Part shown: positions 29,405 to 39,036 of the stretch, piece after piece | How positions within the stretch are numbered: position 1 is the first letter of the stretch | How the letters are laid out: every line of letters begins with the position of its first letter | Notes under the pieces: generated by a model | The model's input: only the letters and a program-made list of their open reading frames with translations | What the model was told of the DNA's origin: nothing | Database searches by the model: none | Assembly: GCF_001591605.1 (NCBI RefSeq) | Contig: NZ_BCVF01000001.1 | Location: forward strand, 1-64,000 | Length of the DNA: 64,000 nt | Reading direction: 5' to 3' | Origin: Bacillus badius NBRC 15713 | Lineage (GTDB): Bacteria > Bacillota > Bacilli > Bacillales > Domibacillaceae | Made by a program: the position numbers and the translations under genes

Positions 29405-29578
29405 ATGTCAAAAACAGTTGTTCGTAAAAACGAATCGCTTGAAGACGCTCTACGTCGGTTCAAACGTGCTGTTTCCAAAACTGGAACTTTACAAGAAGCA
29501 AGAAAACGCGAATTTTATGAAAAACCAAGCGTAAAGCGTAAAAAGAAATCAGAAGCGGCTAGAAAACGTAAGTTCTAA
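29405..29578 (+). CDS. rpsU: 30S ribosomal protein S21
   Basis: A 57-residue, very basic protein ([20 protein letters not shown], ending AARKRKF), typical of S21. It sits near the anti-Shine-Dalgarno region of the 30S subunit. GGAGGGAGGG precedes ATG 29405. Cotranscription with yqeY is likely because only 19 bases separate them. Confidence 0.97.
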   Translation: MSKTVVRKNESLEDALRRFKRAVSKTGTLQEARKREFYEKPSVKRKKKSEAARKRKF

Positions 29579-29597
29579 AGAGAGAGAGGGTATTACT

Positions 29598-30044
29598 TTG
29601 AGTCTTCTCGAGCGTTTAAATGATGATATCAAGCAAGCGATGAAAAACAAAGACAAAGAAAAATTGACTGTAATCCGCATGCTGAAAGCTTCTTTGCAAA
29701 ACGAAGCCATTAAAGCAGGCAGCCAAGGATTAACAGAAGATGAAGAGTTGGCGGTTCTTTCTCGTGAAGTGAAACAGCGCAAAGACTCCCTCCATGAATT
29801 TGAAAAGGCGGGGCGTGCTGACCTCGTTTCAAAAATTCAAACTGAACTGACTTACGTGAACTCATATATGCCAGAACAGCTTTCAGACGAAGAGATAGAG
29901 GCAATTGTTCAGGAAACGATTGCTCAAGTTAATGCTTCCTCTAAAGCAGACATCGGCAAAGTAATGGGCGCATTAATGCCGAAAATAAAAGGCCGGGCTG
30001 ACGGCGGTCTCGTCAATAAGCTCGTGCAGCAAAAACTTTCGTAA
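29598..30044 (+). CDS. yqeY: GatB/YqeY domain-containing protein
   Basis: A 148-residue helical protein made of a YqeY domain, like the C-terminal tRNA-binding tail of GatB. A role in tRNA recognition or amidation is suspected but not shown. [16 protein letters not shown] and the C-terminal [12 protein letters not shown] are family hallmarks. The start is TTG with AGAGAGGG upstream. Confidence 0.93.
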   Translation: MSLLERLNDDIKQAMKNKDKEKLTVIRMLKASLQNEAIKAGSQGLTEDEELAVLSREVKQRKDSLHEFEKAGRADLVSKIQTELTYVNSYMPEQLSDEEIEAIVQETIAQVNASSKADIGKVMGALMPKIKGRADGGLVNKLVQQKLS

Positions 30045-30080
30045 AAAAGATGACAGGTTCTCCTGTCATCTTTTTTATTT
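30043..30080 (+). terminator. Terminator after yqeY
   Basis: AAAAAAGATGACAGG pairs perfectly with CCTGTCATCTTTTTT around TTCT. The A and T runs make it bidirectional. Confidence 0.95.
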
Positions 30081-30245
30081 GATCGTTTTTAACAAGCGCC
30101 GCTCTTTTTAGGATATTAGCGACCGCTTTGTTCATGAAAAATAAATTTTTGGCCCATGCTCAGCCATAATATAAAAAGGATAAACCGAGCTAGCTTTCAT
30201 GAATGGCCCGCTCATTTTTACAATTGTTTAAACGGGGTGAGAGAG

Positions 30246-30806
30246 ATGAAACATGCATTAGTCATAGGAGGAACTGGTATGCTGTCGGGTGTGTCTCTTT
30301 GGTTGGCAGAAAACAATTATTATGTTTCGGTTGTTGCCCGTGATCCGCACAAAATGGAGCGGATGATCAAGCGATCTGCGAATCCATCGAAACTTATGCC
30401 TATATTCGTTGATTACAGCCATGAGGATGAGTTGAGACGGGCGCTTCTGCCGCCTATAAGGCAGAAGCGCCCGTTTGATTTAGTAGTAGCCTGGATCCAT
30501 TCATATGCCAATGGCGCTCTTTATACGGTTGCTGAAATAGTGTCAAAGAATAATAACAGATGGAAGCTTTATCATCTTCTTGGAAGCAACCGTGACGCAG
30601 ATGCGGTTAAAGCTAGTTTGGCTATTCCGGATAACTGTGACTATCATCAAGTCCAGCTCGGCTTTGTGATCGAAAACAATCGTTCCCGATGGTTAACCAA
30701 TGACGAAATTTCAGCAGGAACCATTGCGGCTATAAGAAACAGGAACGATAATTACACGCTGATCGGAGAATCTGGCCCTTGGCATAGATGGCCGGGAAAC
30801 ATTTAA
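30246..30806 (+). CDS. Rossmann-fold short-chain dehydrogenase-like protein
   Basis: A 186-residue protein starting MKHALVIGGTGMLSGVSLWL, an NAD(P)-binding GGTGML loop, with VVARDPHKMERM after the second strand. It is shorter than classical dehydrogenases, and no YxxxK motif is evident. It may bind a nucleotide without being an oxidoreductase. GGGGTGAGAG precedes ATG 30246; an upstream extension of 30 codons was rejected. I recall no B. subtilis gene between yqeY and yqeZ. It contains a striking hairpin at 30437-30474. Confidence 0.75.
   Translation: MKHALVIGGTGMLSGVSLWLAENNYYVSVVARDPHKMERMIKRSANPSKLMPIFVDYSHEDELRRALLPPIRQKRPFDLVVAWIHSYANGALYTVAEIVSKNNNRWKLYHLLGSNRDADAVKASLAIPDNCDYHQVQLGFVIENNRSRWLTNDEISAGTIAAIRNRNDNYTLIGESGPWHRWPGNI
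30437..30474 (+). other. Perfect 15-bp hairpin inside a coding sequence
   Basis: Arms 30437-30451 and 30460-30474 (starting ACGGGCGCTTCTGCC) are exact complements around an 8-base loop. TTTGATTTA follows. The reading frame is open through it. Confidence 0.85.
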
Positions 30807-30986
30807 ACAATCATGCCGCTCCATATGAACCGGTGATATGATCATGGGTTTTGTCTGATGCTTATCAAGAAAGCGCCATCCTCTTTTAAGCGCCATTCCA
30901 GGCATGAAACCAAAAGCTGCTCCTTGCTGTAAAGAGCCTTTTCATTCAAAAGCCGTTCAGACATTTCTGGTTTTTTGTTATATTTT

Positions 30987-31015
30987 TGAAACTTTTTCTT
31001 TACAATAACCGTATA
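30987..31015 (+). promoter_or_regulatory. Sigma-W type promoter of nfeD-floA-yqfB
   Basis: TGAAAC (30987-30992) and CGTATA (31010-31015) are separated by 17 bases, the sigma-W arrangement (TGAAAC-N16/17-CGTA). The homologous yqeZ-yqfA-yqfB operon of B. subtilis is a sigma-W target. Transcription would start near 31021. Confidence 0.9.
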
Positions 31016-31045
31016 GAAGGAAAAGGATGCTGAGGGGTGGTGAGT

Positions 31046-32359
31046 TTGATAAGAAGGTGGTTCGCTTTAATATTTGGTATGCTGCTCCTGTTGATGGGAC
31101 TGGGCTTCCCAGTTTTCTCGCAGGCTGAGGAGCAGCCGGTGTATGTAGTGCCTGTGCATCATGAGGTGGAAAAAGGGCTTTATGCTTTTATGGAGCGTTC
31201 ATTTGAAGAGGCGGCGGAAAATGGAGCACAACTGATTGTCCTCGATATTCATACACCGGGCGGCGCAGTAGATGCAGCCGGAGAAATTGGCAAGCTGTTA
31301 GATGAAACAGATATACGGACCGTCGCTTTCATTAACGATCGCGCGCTATCGGCAGGAGCCTTTATTTCTCTTCATACCGATGCGATTTATATGGTGCCGA
31401 ACGGACAGATTGGGGCAGCGGCTATCATTGACCAGCAGGGAAATATGGCGGACAAAAAAGCCCAAAGCTATTGGCGCTCAGCGATGAAAAGCGCAGCCCA
31501 GACAAACGGCCTGGATCCAAAATACGCAATAGCGATGGCTGATCCGGAGGTTAACTTGCCGGAATATGGGGCTGGGAAAGGCGAATTGTTGACCTTTTCA
31601 GCAAAAGAAGCACTGGAAACCGGTTATTCAAAGGCGACTGTCCGTGAATTAAAACAAGTTTTACAGCATGAAAAAGCAGGAGAGGCACAGGTTATAGAGG
31701 TAGAAGAGAGCTGGGCGGAAAAAGTCGCCCGATTTGTGACTAATCCGATTGTGGTCCCGATTTTGCTGTCACTGGCCAGTCTCGGGCTCGTTCTGGAATT
31801 GTATTCGCCAGGATTTGGCTTGCCGGGTTCTGTTGGTCTCGCTTCCTTGCTGCTGTTTTTCTACGGTCATTTAGTTGCCGGTCTTGCAGGATACGAATCT
31901 GTGCTGTTATTTATCATCGGTGCAGTGTTAGTTGTTGCTGAGCTGTTTCTTCCAGGCGGAATTGCTGGCATATTAGGCTTTTCTGCTTTAGCCGGAAGTA
32001 TTTTGCTGGCTGGAGATAATGTAAAATGGATGGGCGTTTCTTTGGTCATAGCAATGGCCATTTCTATCACAGCAATGATTCTAATGGTGAAGGTGTTTGG
32101 TAAAAAGATGAAATTTTTTAAAAAGATGATTTTAAACGATGCTACGAATACAGAAAGCGGCTATGTATCCAACGTTAATCGCTCTGAACTTCTTGGCAAA
32201 ACAGGCATCACCAAAACCCCATTTCGTCCCTCTGGCACAATGATGATGGAGAAAGAGCGAATTGATGCGGTAAGTGAAGGCGGTTTCATTGCGCCAGGAA
32301 AAGAAGTGGTTGTGGTCAAAGTGGAAGGGGCGCGAATTGTCGTGCGGGAAATTGATTAA
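31046..32359 (+). CDS. nfeD: NfeD family membrane serine protease (YqeZ)
   Basis: Membrane protein paired with flotillin FloA. After a signal/membrane segment (about 5-25) comes a ClpP-class protease domain with IDTPGG-like [15 protein letters not shown]. The Ser in ALSAGAF and the Lys in DKKAQS form the catalytic pair. Four to five membrane segments and a C-terminal NfeD beta-barrel domain follow. I prefer TTG 31046 (437 residues) because GAGGGG lies eight bases upstream; GTG 31037 and 31040 overlap that site. Stress induction through sigma-W is likely. Confidence 0.9.
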   Translation: MIRRWFALIFGMLLLLMGLGFPVFSQAEEQPVYVVPVHHEVEKGLYAFMERSFEEAAENGAQLIVLDIHTPGGAVDAAGEIGKLLDETDIRTVAFINDRALSAGAFISLHTDAIYMVPNGQIGAAAIIDQQGNMADKKAQSYWRSAMKSAAQTNGLDPKYAIAMADPEVNLPEYGAGKGELLTFSAKEALETGYSKATVRELKQVLQHEKAGEAQVIEVEESWAEKVARFVTNPIVVPILLSLASLGLVLELYSPGFGLPGSVGLASLLLFFYGHLVAGLAGYESVLLFIIGAVLVVAELFLPGGIAGILGFSALAGSILLAGDNVKWMGVSLVIAMAISITAMILMVKVFGKKMKFFKKMILNDATNTESGYVSNVNRSELLGKTGITKTPFRPSGTMMMEKERIDAVSEGGFIAPGKEVVVVKVEGARIVVREID

Positions 32360-32373
32360 GGAGGGAAAAGGTC

Positions 32374-33372
32374 ATGGATCTTGGATTTGGATTTATTATT
32401 GCAGCAGTCGTTATCGGTATTATTGTTTTATCGGTGTTCTTTACGTTTGTTCCTGTTATGCTATGGATTTCTGCCTTGGCAGCAGGAGTAAAAATCAGTA
32501 TTTTCACGTTAATTGGAATGAGACTCCGCCGGGTCATCCCGAGCCGTGTCGTTAATCCGCTGATTAAAGCATCGAAAGCAGGGTTAGATGTTACAACGAA
32601 CCAGCTTGAAAGCCACTACTTAGCAGGCGGAAATGTTGACCGTGTGGTTAATGCGCTAATTGCTGCCCAGCGAGCCAATATTGAATTGTCCTTTGAACGT
32701 TGCGCGGCCATTGATCTTGCGGGCCGTGATGTGTTGCAAGCTGTGCAAATGAGCGTTAACCCCAAAGTGATTGAAACGCCATTTATTGCCGGTGTGGCAA
32801 TGGACGGGATTGAAGTGAAGGCAAAAGCCCGTATTACCGTGCGCGCCAATATTGAGCGTCTCGTCGGGGGAGCGGGAGAGGAAACCATCGTTGCCCGTGT
32901 TGGTGAAGGGATTGTTAGTACCATCGGTTCAAGCAATAACCATAAAAAAGTACTTGAAAATCCGGATATGATTTCGCAGACGGTTTTAAGTAAAGGGCTT
33001 GATGCCGGTACAGCCTTTGAAATTTTGTCCATCGACATTGCGGATGTAGATATCGGCAAAAATATCGGAGCCGAACTGCAAAGAGAGCAAGCGGAAGCGG
33101 ACAAAAATATTGCCCAGGCCAAGGCAGAAGAGCGCCGGGCCATGGCGGTAGCCAATGAGCAGGAAATGAAAGCGCGCGTACAAGAGATGCGGGCAAAAGT
33201 AGTCGAAGCAGAAGCAGATGTGCCGCTCGCCATGGCAGAAGCCTTGCGCACAGGAAATATTGGTGTGATGGATTATATGAACTATAAAAACATCGACGCC
33301 GATACTGGCATGCGCGGATCAATCGGCAAGATGGCTGGCGGCAAGGACGGCAATAAAGGCCAAGACAGCTAA
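32374..33372 (+). CDS. floA: Flotillin-like protein FloA
   Basis: Scaffold protein of membrane microdomains, 332 residues; yqfA in B. subtilis. An N-terminal membrane hairpin (residues 5-48) leads into an SPFH-type domain ([19 protein letters not shown]). A coiled-coil region rich in Ala and Glu follows ([17 protein letters not shown]). GGAGGGAAAAGG precedes the ATG. It probably shares the sigma-W transcript with nfeD and yqfB. Confidence 0.96.
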   Translation: MDLGFGFIIAAVVIGIIVLSVFFTFVPVMLWISALAAGVKISIFTLIGMRLRRVIPSRVVNPLIKASKAGLDVTTNQLESHYLAGGNVDRVVNALIAAQRANIELSFERCAAIDLAGRDVLQAVQMSVNPKVIETPFIAGVAMDGIEVKAKARITVRANIERLVGGAGEETIVARVGEGIVSTIGSSNNHKKVLENPDMISQTVLSKGLDAGTAFEILSIDIADVDIGKNIGAELQREQAEADKNIAQAKAEERRAMAVANEQEMKARVQEMRAKVVEAEADVPLAMAEALRTGNIGVMDYMNYKNIDADTGMRGSIGKMAGGKDGNKGQDS

Positions 33373-33400
33373 TGCACTTGTTTTTTAAAGGAGGGGCGCC

Positions 33401-33793
33401 ATGGAATCCATTATTATAGCCATTATTATTGGTGTCATTTCGGTGATTACCGGCCGTCTCAAAGGAGAGAACGAGAAAGCGAAAAAGCAGAACACACAGC
33501 AGAAAAAAATGCCGTCACCGTCTGGAGCCAATGTGTTTGCTCAAGCAGAGCAGAAAAAGGAGGCACTTCAGACAGCACGGCGGCAAACACCTAAACAGAC
33601 AAATGAAGAAGAGAGAAAAGAAGCAGTCCGAAATGAAAGCACCTCCGGCCGTTTAAGACGTCTGCAGGAAGAAGATAAAAAAGAGCAGAAAAAAGACTCT
33701 GTTCCTAATTTAGAAGTAGGTGCTGACGATTTAACGAAGGGAATTATCCTCGCAGAGATTCTTGCTCCTCCTAAAGCATTAAGACGGAAATAA
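33401..33793 (+). CDS. yqfB: YqfB, membrane-anchored charged protein
   Basis: 130 residues: one N-terminal membrane segment (SIIIAIIIGVISVI), then a Lys/Glu/Gln-rich stretch likely to be disordered or coiled coil, and a conserved C-terminus (GIILAEILAPPKALRRK). It is the third gene of the sigma-W operon, as in B. subtilis. Function is unknown; association with FloA is an inference from context. The ATG follows GGAGGGGCGCC. Confidence 0.85.
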   Translation: MESIIIAIIIGVISVITGRLKGENEKAKKQNTQQKKMPSPSGANVFAQAEQKKEALQTARRQTPKQTNEEERKEAVRNESTSGRLRRLQEEDKKEQKKDSVPNLEVGADDLTKGIILAEILAPPKALRRK

Positions 33794-33797
33794 ACTG

Positions 33798-33826
33798 ACA
33801 TGTTCCCTCCTCCCCTTTCATACATT
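33798..33826 (+). promoter_or_regulatory. Sigma-E type promoter of yqfC-yqfD
   Basis: ACATGTT (33798-33804) resembles the sigma-E -35 KMATATT. CATACATT (33819-33826) matches the -10 CATACAHT fully, with a 14-base spacer. It lies within the C/G-rich hairpin region (33812-33843) that probably ends the yqfB message. yqfC and yqfD belong to the sigma-E regulon in B. subtilis. Confidence 0.75.
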
Positions 33827-33850
33827 TGAAAGGAGAGGGGGGTTCTTTTT

Positions 33851-34135
33851 ATGGCAAAAAAGTGGGGAGAGCAAATGAGAAGCTGGCTGACAAAATCGCT
33901 GAACCTGCCCGAAGATGTCATGATGGACCTTCCCCGGATCACGATGATTGGCCAGCTTCATATCTATATTGAAAATCATAGAGGATTGCTTGCTTTCTCA
34001 GATAAAGAGGTGCGGTTAATGCTTACGAAGGGCCAGCTGCTCATTAAAGGCCAGTCATTTACAATTAAGACTATTTTGCCGGAAGAAATATTAATCGAAG
34101 GAAAAATTGAGAAGTTCGTTTATTTGGATGGGTAA
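33851..34135 (+). CDS. yqfC: Sporulation protein YqfC
   Basis: A 94-residue member of the YabP/YqfC family made in the mother cell. MKKW-like N-terminus, then LNLPEDVMMDLPRITMIG and LLIKGQSFTIKTILPEEILIEG. No membrane segment is evident. GGAGAGGGG lies at normal distance from the ATG. It is followed after 12 bases by yqfD, and both probably use the sigma-E promoter. Confidence 0.93.
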   Translation: MAKKWGEQMRSWLTKSLNLPEDVMMDLPRITMIGQLHIYIENHRGLLAFSDKEVRLMLTKGQLLIKGQSFTIKTILPEEILIEGKIEKFVYLDG

Positions 34136-34147
34136 GGGGGAAAAAGC

Positions 34148-35389
34148 TTGAACAATCAGTGGCTTGCTTTTTTTCAAGGGATTATTTTTGTGAAGGTGCA
34201 GGGACAAGGAGCGGAACGTTTGATTAACCGTTTGCTTCGTTCCGGCATTCCCATTTGGAATGTAAGCAAACAAGGCGAACAGGCCATTTTATTTTCCTGT
34301 TCCCTTCAGCATATCCACAAGGTAAGGCGGGCGGCACGTACATTTGAAGGGGATCTGCACTTCTACAGGGGAGAAGGCTTCCCTTTTTTGCTGAAAAGGC
34401 TGTGGAGAAGTTCCGGCTTTTTAGTTGGAGCGGCTGCTTTTCTGGTGGTCGTCCTGCTGCTATCAAACATTGTCTGGCGAATAGATATCGGTGGAGCAAG
34501 CCCGAAAATGGAGCACCAAATCCGCAAAGAGCTTGCTGGTATGGGCATTGAGAAAGGGAAGTTTATCTTTAGCGCAGACGACCCCGAAACCGTTCAGCAT
34601 AAGCTTTTGAACCGTATTGAGGGATTGACATGGGTTGGAGTAGAAGTGAGAGGCAGCACCTTTCACTTTCGCGTGGTGGAAAAAACTGCCCCAAAGGAAA
34701 AGAAAGTGAAAGGTCCAAGGCATCTTGTAGCGGCAAAAGAGGCAGTGATCGCCAAGCTGTTTGTAAAAAAGGGACAGGCTGCCGTCAAAAGAGACCAATT
34801 TGTTCATAAAGGCCAGTTGCTTGTATCCGGCTTTATCGGCACAGAAGACAGGTTAAAGGAAGTGGCTGCTGACGGTGAAGTATGGGCAGAGACTTGGTAT
34901 AAGGCGAAGGTGGAAATGCCCGTCTCTACAGAATTCCAAGTGTTGACTGGCCGTCAGGTGAAAAAACATCGGCTTGAAGCAGGATCATTTAAACTGCCGG
35001 TATGGGGATTTAAAAATCATTCTTTTGCGGATTATAAGAAGGACGAGCAACTGCATTCTATTTCGTTTCTCGGGATGAAACTGCCGGTCAGCTATGCGGA
35101 AACAACTTATTATGAAAGCAAGCAGACAAGCCGGTCGTATACCGAAAAAGAAGCTGAACTTCGGGCATTAGACATTGCCAGAGGGGATCTTGAAGCGAAG
35201 CTCCCCGAGAAAGCAGAGATACGCGGTGAAAAAATTTTGCAGAGACAGTTCACCAATGGTAAAGTAAAATTATCTATACACTTCCAAGTACTAGAAAATA
35301 TAGCCGTAGAGAAACCAATCACTCAAGGAGACAAAAAGAATGCCAGAAGAAAAAAACATAATGAATATCCAGCTCGAAAATCCGAATGA
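34148..35389 (+). CDS. yqfD: Sporulation protein YqfD
   Basis: A 413-residue protein with a cytoplasmic N-terminal domain of about 85 residues, one membrane segment near 90-110 (FLVGAAAFLVVVLLLSNIVW) and a large C-terminal domain. It belongs to the YqfD sporulation family expressed under sigma-E; its biochemical role is unknown. The TTG start follows AAGGGGGAAAAAGC. Its last 50 bases overlap phoH, and they include the phoH ribosome site. Confidence 0.93.
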   Translation: MNNQWLAFFQGIIFVKVQGQGAERLINRLLRSGIPIWNVSKQGEQAILFSCSLQHIHKVRRAARTFEGDLHFYRGEGFPFLLKRLWRSSGFLVGAAAFLVVVLLLSNIVWRIDIGGASPKMEHQIRKELAGMGIEKGKFIFSADDPETVQHKLLNRIEGLTWVGVEVRGSTFHFRVVEKTAPKEKKVKGPRHLVAAKEAVIAKLFVKKGQAAVKRDQFVHKGQLLVSGFIGTEDRLKEVAADGEVWAETWYKAKVEMPVSTEFQVLTGRQVKKHRLEAGSFKLPVWGFKNHSFADYKKDEQLHSISFLGMKLPVSYAETTYYESKQTSRSYTEKEAELRALDIARGDLEAKLPEKAEIRGEKILQRQFTNGKVKLSIHFQVLENIAVEKPITQGDKKNARRKKHNEYPARKSE

Positions 35390-36302
35390 AGCAGCTGCGC
35401 TCTTCGGAGTGTCGGATAAGAATCTGACCATTTTAGAAGAAGAGTTTGATGTGTCTCTCATTACAAGAGGAGAAACGCTTCATATAGCTGGTGCAGAAAC
35501 GAATACAGCGCTAGTGAGAGAAATTGTGTACCGCTTGCTCCTTATTATTCGCAAAGGCATTAATATTGGAGAGCGTGACGTTATGAACGCTGTTCAAATG
35601 GCGAAAAATGGAACGATTGAATATTTAGATGAACTGTATGATCAGGAAATTACAAAGAATGCGAAAGGCAAGTCGATCCGTATTAAAACGCTTGGACAGC
35701 AGGAATATGTAACAGCCATCCGCAAGCATGATCTTGTATTCGGCATCGGCCCGGCAGGTACAGGAAAAACCTATTTAGCCGTCGTCATGGCTGTTCACGC
35801 ATTAAAAACAGGACAAGTAAAGCGGATCGTGCTGACGAGGCCGGCTGTAGAAGCAGGTGAAAGCTTGGGGTTCCTGCCTGGAGATTTAAAGGAAAAAGTT
35901 GATCCGTATTTGCGTCCTTTGTACGATGCCTTGCATGATGTGCTTGGTACAGAGCAAACGCAGCGGCTCATTGAACGGGGAACGATTGAAGTGGCGCCGC
36001 TTGCTTATATGCGCGGCCGGACGCTTGATGACGCCTTCGTTATTTTAGATGAAGCACAAAATACAACAAAAGCCCAAATGAAGATGTTTTTAACGCGGCT
36101 TGGCTTTGGATCAAAAATGGTGATAACGGGTGACCGTACGCAAATTGATTTGCCAAAAGGGGCACAATCCGGACTCGTCTCAGCAGAGCAAATTTTAAAA
36201 CGGGTTCCGTCTCTCTCTTTTATTTATTTAGAGCAAAGCGATGTTGTTCGTCATCCACTCGTGGCCCGAATTATTCAAGCCTATGAAGAACTTGATAGTT
36301 AA
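35340..36302 (+). CDS. phoH: PhoH-like ATPase
   Basis: A 320-residue protein with an N-terminal KH-like region and a C-terminal P-loop ATPase. Walker A GPAGTGKT lies near 137-144 and Walker B VILDEAQN near 234-241. PhoH proteins are linked to RNA metabolism; fusions with RNase domains exist elsewhere. AAGGAG lies 10 bases before the ATG inside yqfD, an overlap of 50 bases. The pgpH gene that usually follows is absent. Confidence 0.95.
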   Translation: MPEEKNIMNIQLENPNEAAALFGVSDKNLTILEEEFDVSLITRGETLHIAGAETNTALVREIVYRLLLIIRKGINIGERDVMNAVQMAKNGTIEYLDELYDQEITKNAKGKSIRIKTLGQQEYVTAIRKHDLVFGIGPAGTGKTYLAVVMAVHALKTGQVKRIVLTRPAVEAGESLGFLPGDLKEKVDPYLRPLYDALHDVLGTEQTQRLIERGTIEVAPLAYMRGRTLDDAFVILDEAQNTTKAQMKMFLTRLGFGSKMVITGDRTQIDLPKGAQSGLVSAEQILKRVPSLSFIYLEQSDVVRHPLVARIIQAYEELDS

Positions 36303-36330
36303 CAGGCAGTCTGCGGACTGCCTGTTTTTC
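36301..36330 (+). terminator. Terminator after phoH
   Basis: AACAGGCAGTC pairs with GACTGCCTGTT around TGCG, followed by a T run. It begins within the phoH stop codon region. Confidence 0.93.
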
Positions 36331-36367
36331 TTTTCTTTGAGCGGTACATGATTTTTTGGGGGAAACC

Positions 36368-36376
36368 TGTTATGAT
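36368..36376 (+). promoter_or_regulatory. Extended -10 promoter before ybeY
   Basis: TGTTATGAT carries the extended -10 TGn and a five-of-six -10. The -35 is weak. It would restart transcription for ybeY-dgkA after the phoH terminator. Confidence 0.5.
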
Positions 36377-36475
36377 TTTACGTACAAGAGAAATAAATAC
36401 TATACGGAAATAAAAATTAATTGCTTGAATAGTAACAGGAAAGACAGGAAGAAAAGTGAAGAACGGAGGAAAGCA

Positions 36476-36949
36476 ATGGGCTTAGTGATAGATATGGTGG
36501 ATGAAACAGAAGAATTGGCAGCGGAAGCCTTTCAACTGGTGGAGGCATTGCTAGAGTTGACCGCTCAAAAGGAAGGCGTGGCTGAAGGAAGCGAGGTCTC
36601 GGTAACATTTACCGATAATGCCCGAATCCAAGAAATCAACCGCGAGTATCGCGAGAAAGATGCACCGACTGATGTCATTTCTTTTGCTCTGGAAGAAATG
36701 GGAGAAGGGGAAATAACAATTAGCGGGGTGGAAGGACTGCCGCGCATGCTGGGCGACATTGTCATTTCCGTGTCGCGAGCGAAGGAACAGGCTATTGATT
36801 ATGGACACAGCTTTGAACGGGAGCTGGGTTTTCTGGCTGTTCACGGGCTGCTTCATTTGCTCGGTTATGATCATATGACAGAGGAAGAAGAAAAAGTCAT
36901 GTTTCAAAAGCAAAGGGACATCTTAAATGAATACGGATTGGAACGGTAA
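36476..36949 (+). CDS. ybeY: Endoribonuclease YbeY
   Basis: Zinc-dependent endoribonuclease needed for 16S rRNA 3' maturation and ribosome quality control. The metal-binding motif [11 protein letters not shown] lies at 123-133, and [13 protein letters not shown] is the family signature. From ATG 36476, fixed by CGGAGG, the product has 157 residues. A 40-codon upstream extension has no support. It overlaps dgkA by 23 bases. Confidence 0.95.
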   Translation: MGLVIDMVDETEELAAEAFQLVEALLELTAQKEGVAEGSEVSVTFTDNARIQEINREYREKDAPTDVISFALEEMGEGEITISGVEGLPRMLGDIVISVSRAKEQAIDYGHSFERELGFLAVHGLLHLLGYDHMTEEEEKVMFQKQRDILNEYGLER

Positions 36950-37316
36950 AAAAGCGATCGGCTTCCAGCGGTTCTTCTTTTCCTTCCGCTATGCGCTCAA
37001 CGGCCTGCGAATTGTTTGGCAAGAGCCTAATTTCCGATTTCATTTGGCCGCGGCAGCCGCAGTAGTCGCGGCGGGCGTATTTTTCTCATTATCGCGAACC
37101 GAGTGGCTGTTTATTTTAGTAATGATCTTTGGAGTCATGACGCTTGAAGCAGTCAATACTGCCATCGAAAAAACCGTCGACTTAGTAACAGAAGATCGCC
37201 ATCCGCTGGCTAAAGCGGCCAAAGATGTAGCGGCAGGAGCGGTTTTATTGTTTTCTCTTCTCGCCTCTTTAGTCGGAACAATCATTTTTTTGCCGAAAGT
37301 CTTTGAGTTATTTTAG
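36927..37316 (+). CDS. dgkA: Undecaprenol/diacylglycerol kinase DgkA
   Basis: Small integral membrane kinase of 129 residues with three membrane segments and the signature [13 protein letters not shown]. In Gram-positives it phosphorylates undecaprenol, recycling the cell-wall lipid carrier. A Phe-rich N-terminus ([14 protein letters not shown]) is typical. No strong ribosome site is visible, so translation is probably coupled to ybeY. Confidence 0.94.
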   Translation: MNTDWNGKKAIGFQRFFFSFRYALNGLRIVWQEPNFRFHLAAAAAVVAAGVFFSLSRTEWLFILVMIFGVMTLEAVNTAIEKTVDLVTEDRHPLAKAAKDVAAGAVLLFSLLASLVGTIIFLPKVFELF

Positions 37317-37385
37317 ATAATTTCGATTTTTCAGAAAAAAGGAAACGTAAATAGATTACAACAAAGCTGTTTTATATTAAAATAG

Positions 37386-38718
<1,333 letters not shown>

Positions 38719-38828
38719 TCAATCAATAATTAGAAATTTTTGCTCCTCATAATCAAAAAGGAATCGGTGAAGCTAATAGGGAAGCCAAAGGTAAATGCCA
38801 GTTCTAATTAAGAAAGGCGGGAAAGAGC

Positions 38829-38984
38829 ATGTTAGATTTTACGTGGAAAGTCTTTTCGGAGACAGGAAGTGTGGAAATGTACCTTTTGTATAAGGAGATT
38901 GAACAAGGCCGCAGCTATCCCCCATTTGAACAAGAGCAACAATTGGCTGATCCCGACTTCCCGGTTGCCGGAGTGACGAATTGA
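38829..38984 (+). CDS. yqzL: Small protein YqzL
   Basis: A 51-residue protein beginning MLDFTWKVFSETGSVEMYLL, as in the YqzL family. The family lies between era and recO in Bacilli. GAAAGGCGGGAAAG lies upstream of the ATG. Conserved aromatic and acidic residues suggest a real protein, but the function is unknown. Its stop codon overlaps the GAGGAGG before recO. Confidence 0.9.
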   Translation: MLDFTWKVFSETGSVEMYLLYKEIEQGRSYPPFEQEQQLADPDFPVAGVTN

Positions 38985-38997
38985 GGAGGGTGAAAGG

Positions 38998-39036
38998 ATG
39001 GCCTTCTCATGCTTCAAAAGATTGAAGGGATTGTAA
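38998..39036 (+). other. Twelve-codon mini-ORF overlapping the recO start
   Basis: ATG 38998 lies seven bases after the strong GAGGAGGG and encodes [12 protein letters not shown] before a stop inside recO. It uses the best ribosome site in the region, whereas recO itself has only AAAGG at a long distance. It may be fortuitous or a translational regulator. Confidence 0.4.

Noticed and set aside
30711-30905. Minus-strand 64-codon ORF (MPGMALKRGWRFLDKHQ...)
   Set aside because: AAGGAG lies 13 bases from the ATG, but half the frame is antisense to the 30246 gene and no family is recognised. Probably chance.
32616-33251. 211-codon Ser/Ala-rich ORF antisense to floA
   Set aside because: The composition mirrors the Ala/Glu-rich coiled coil of FloA in reverse. 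It is a codon-bias artefact.
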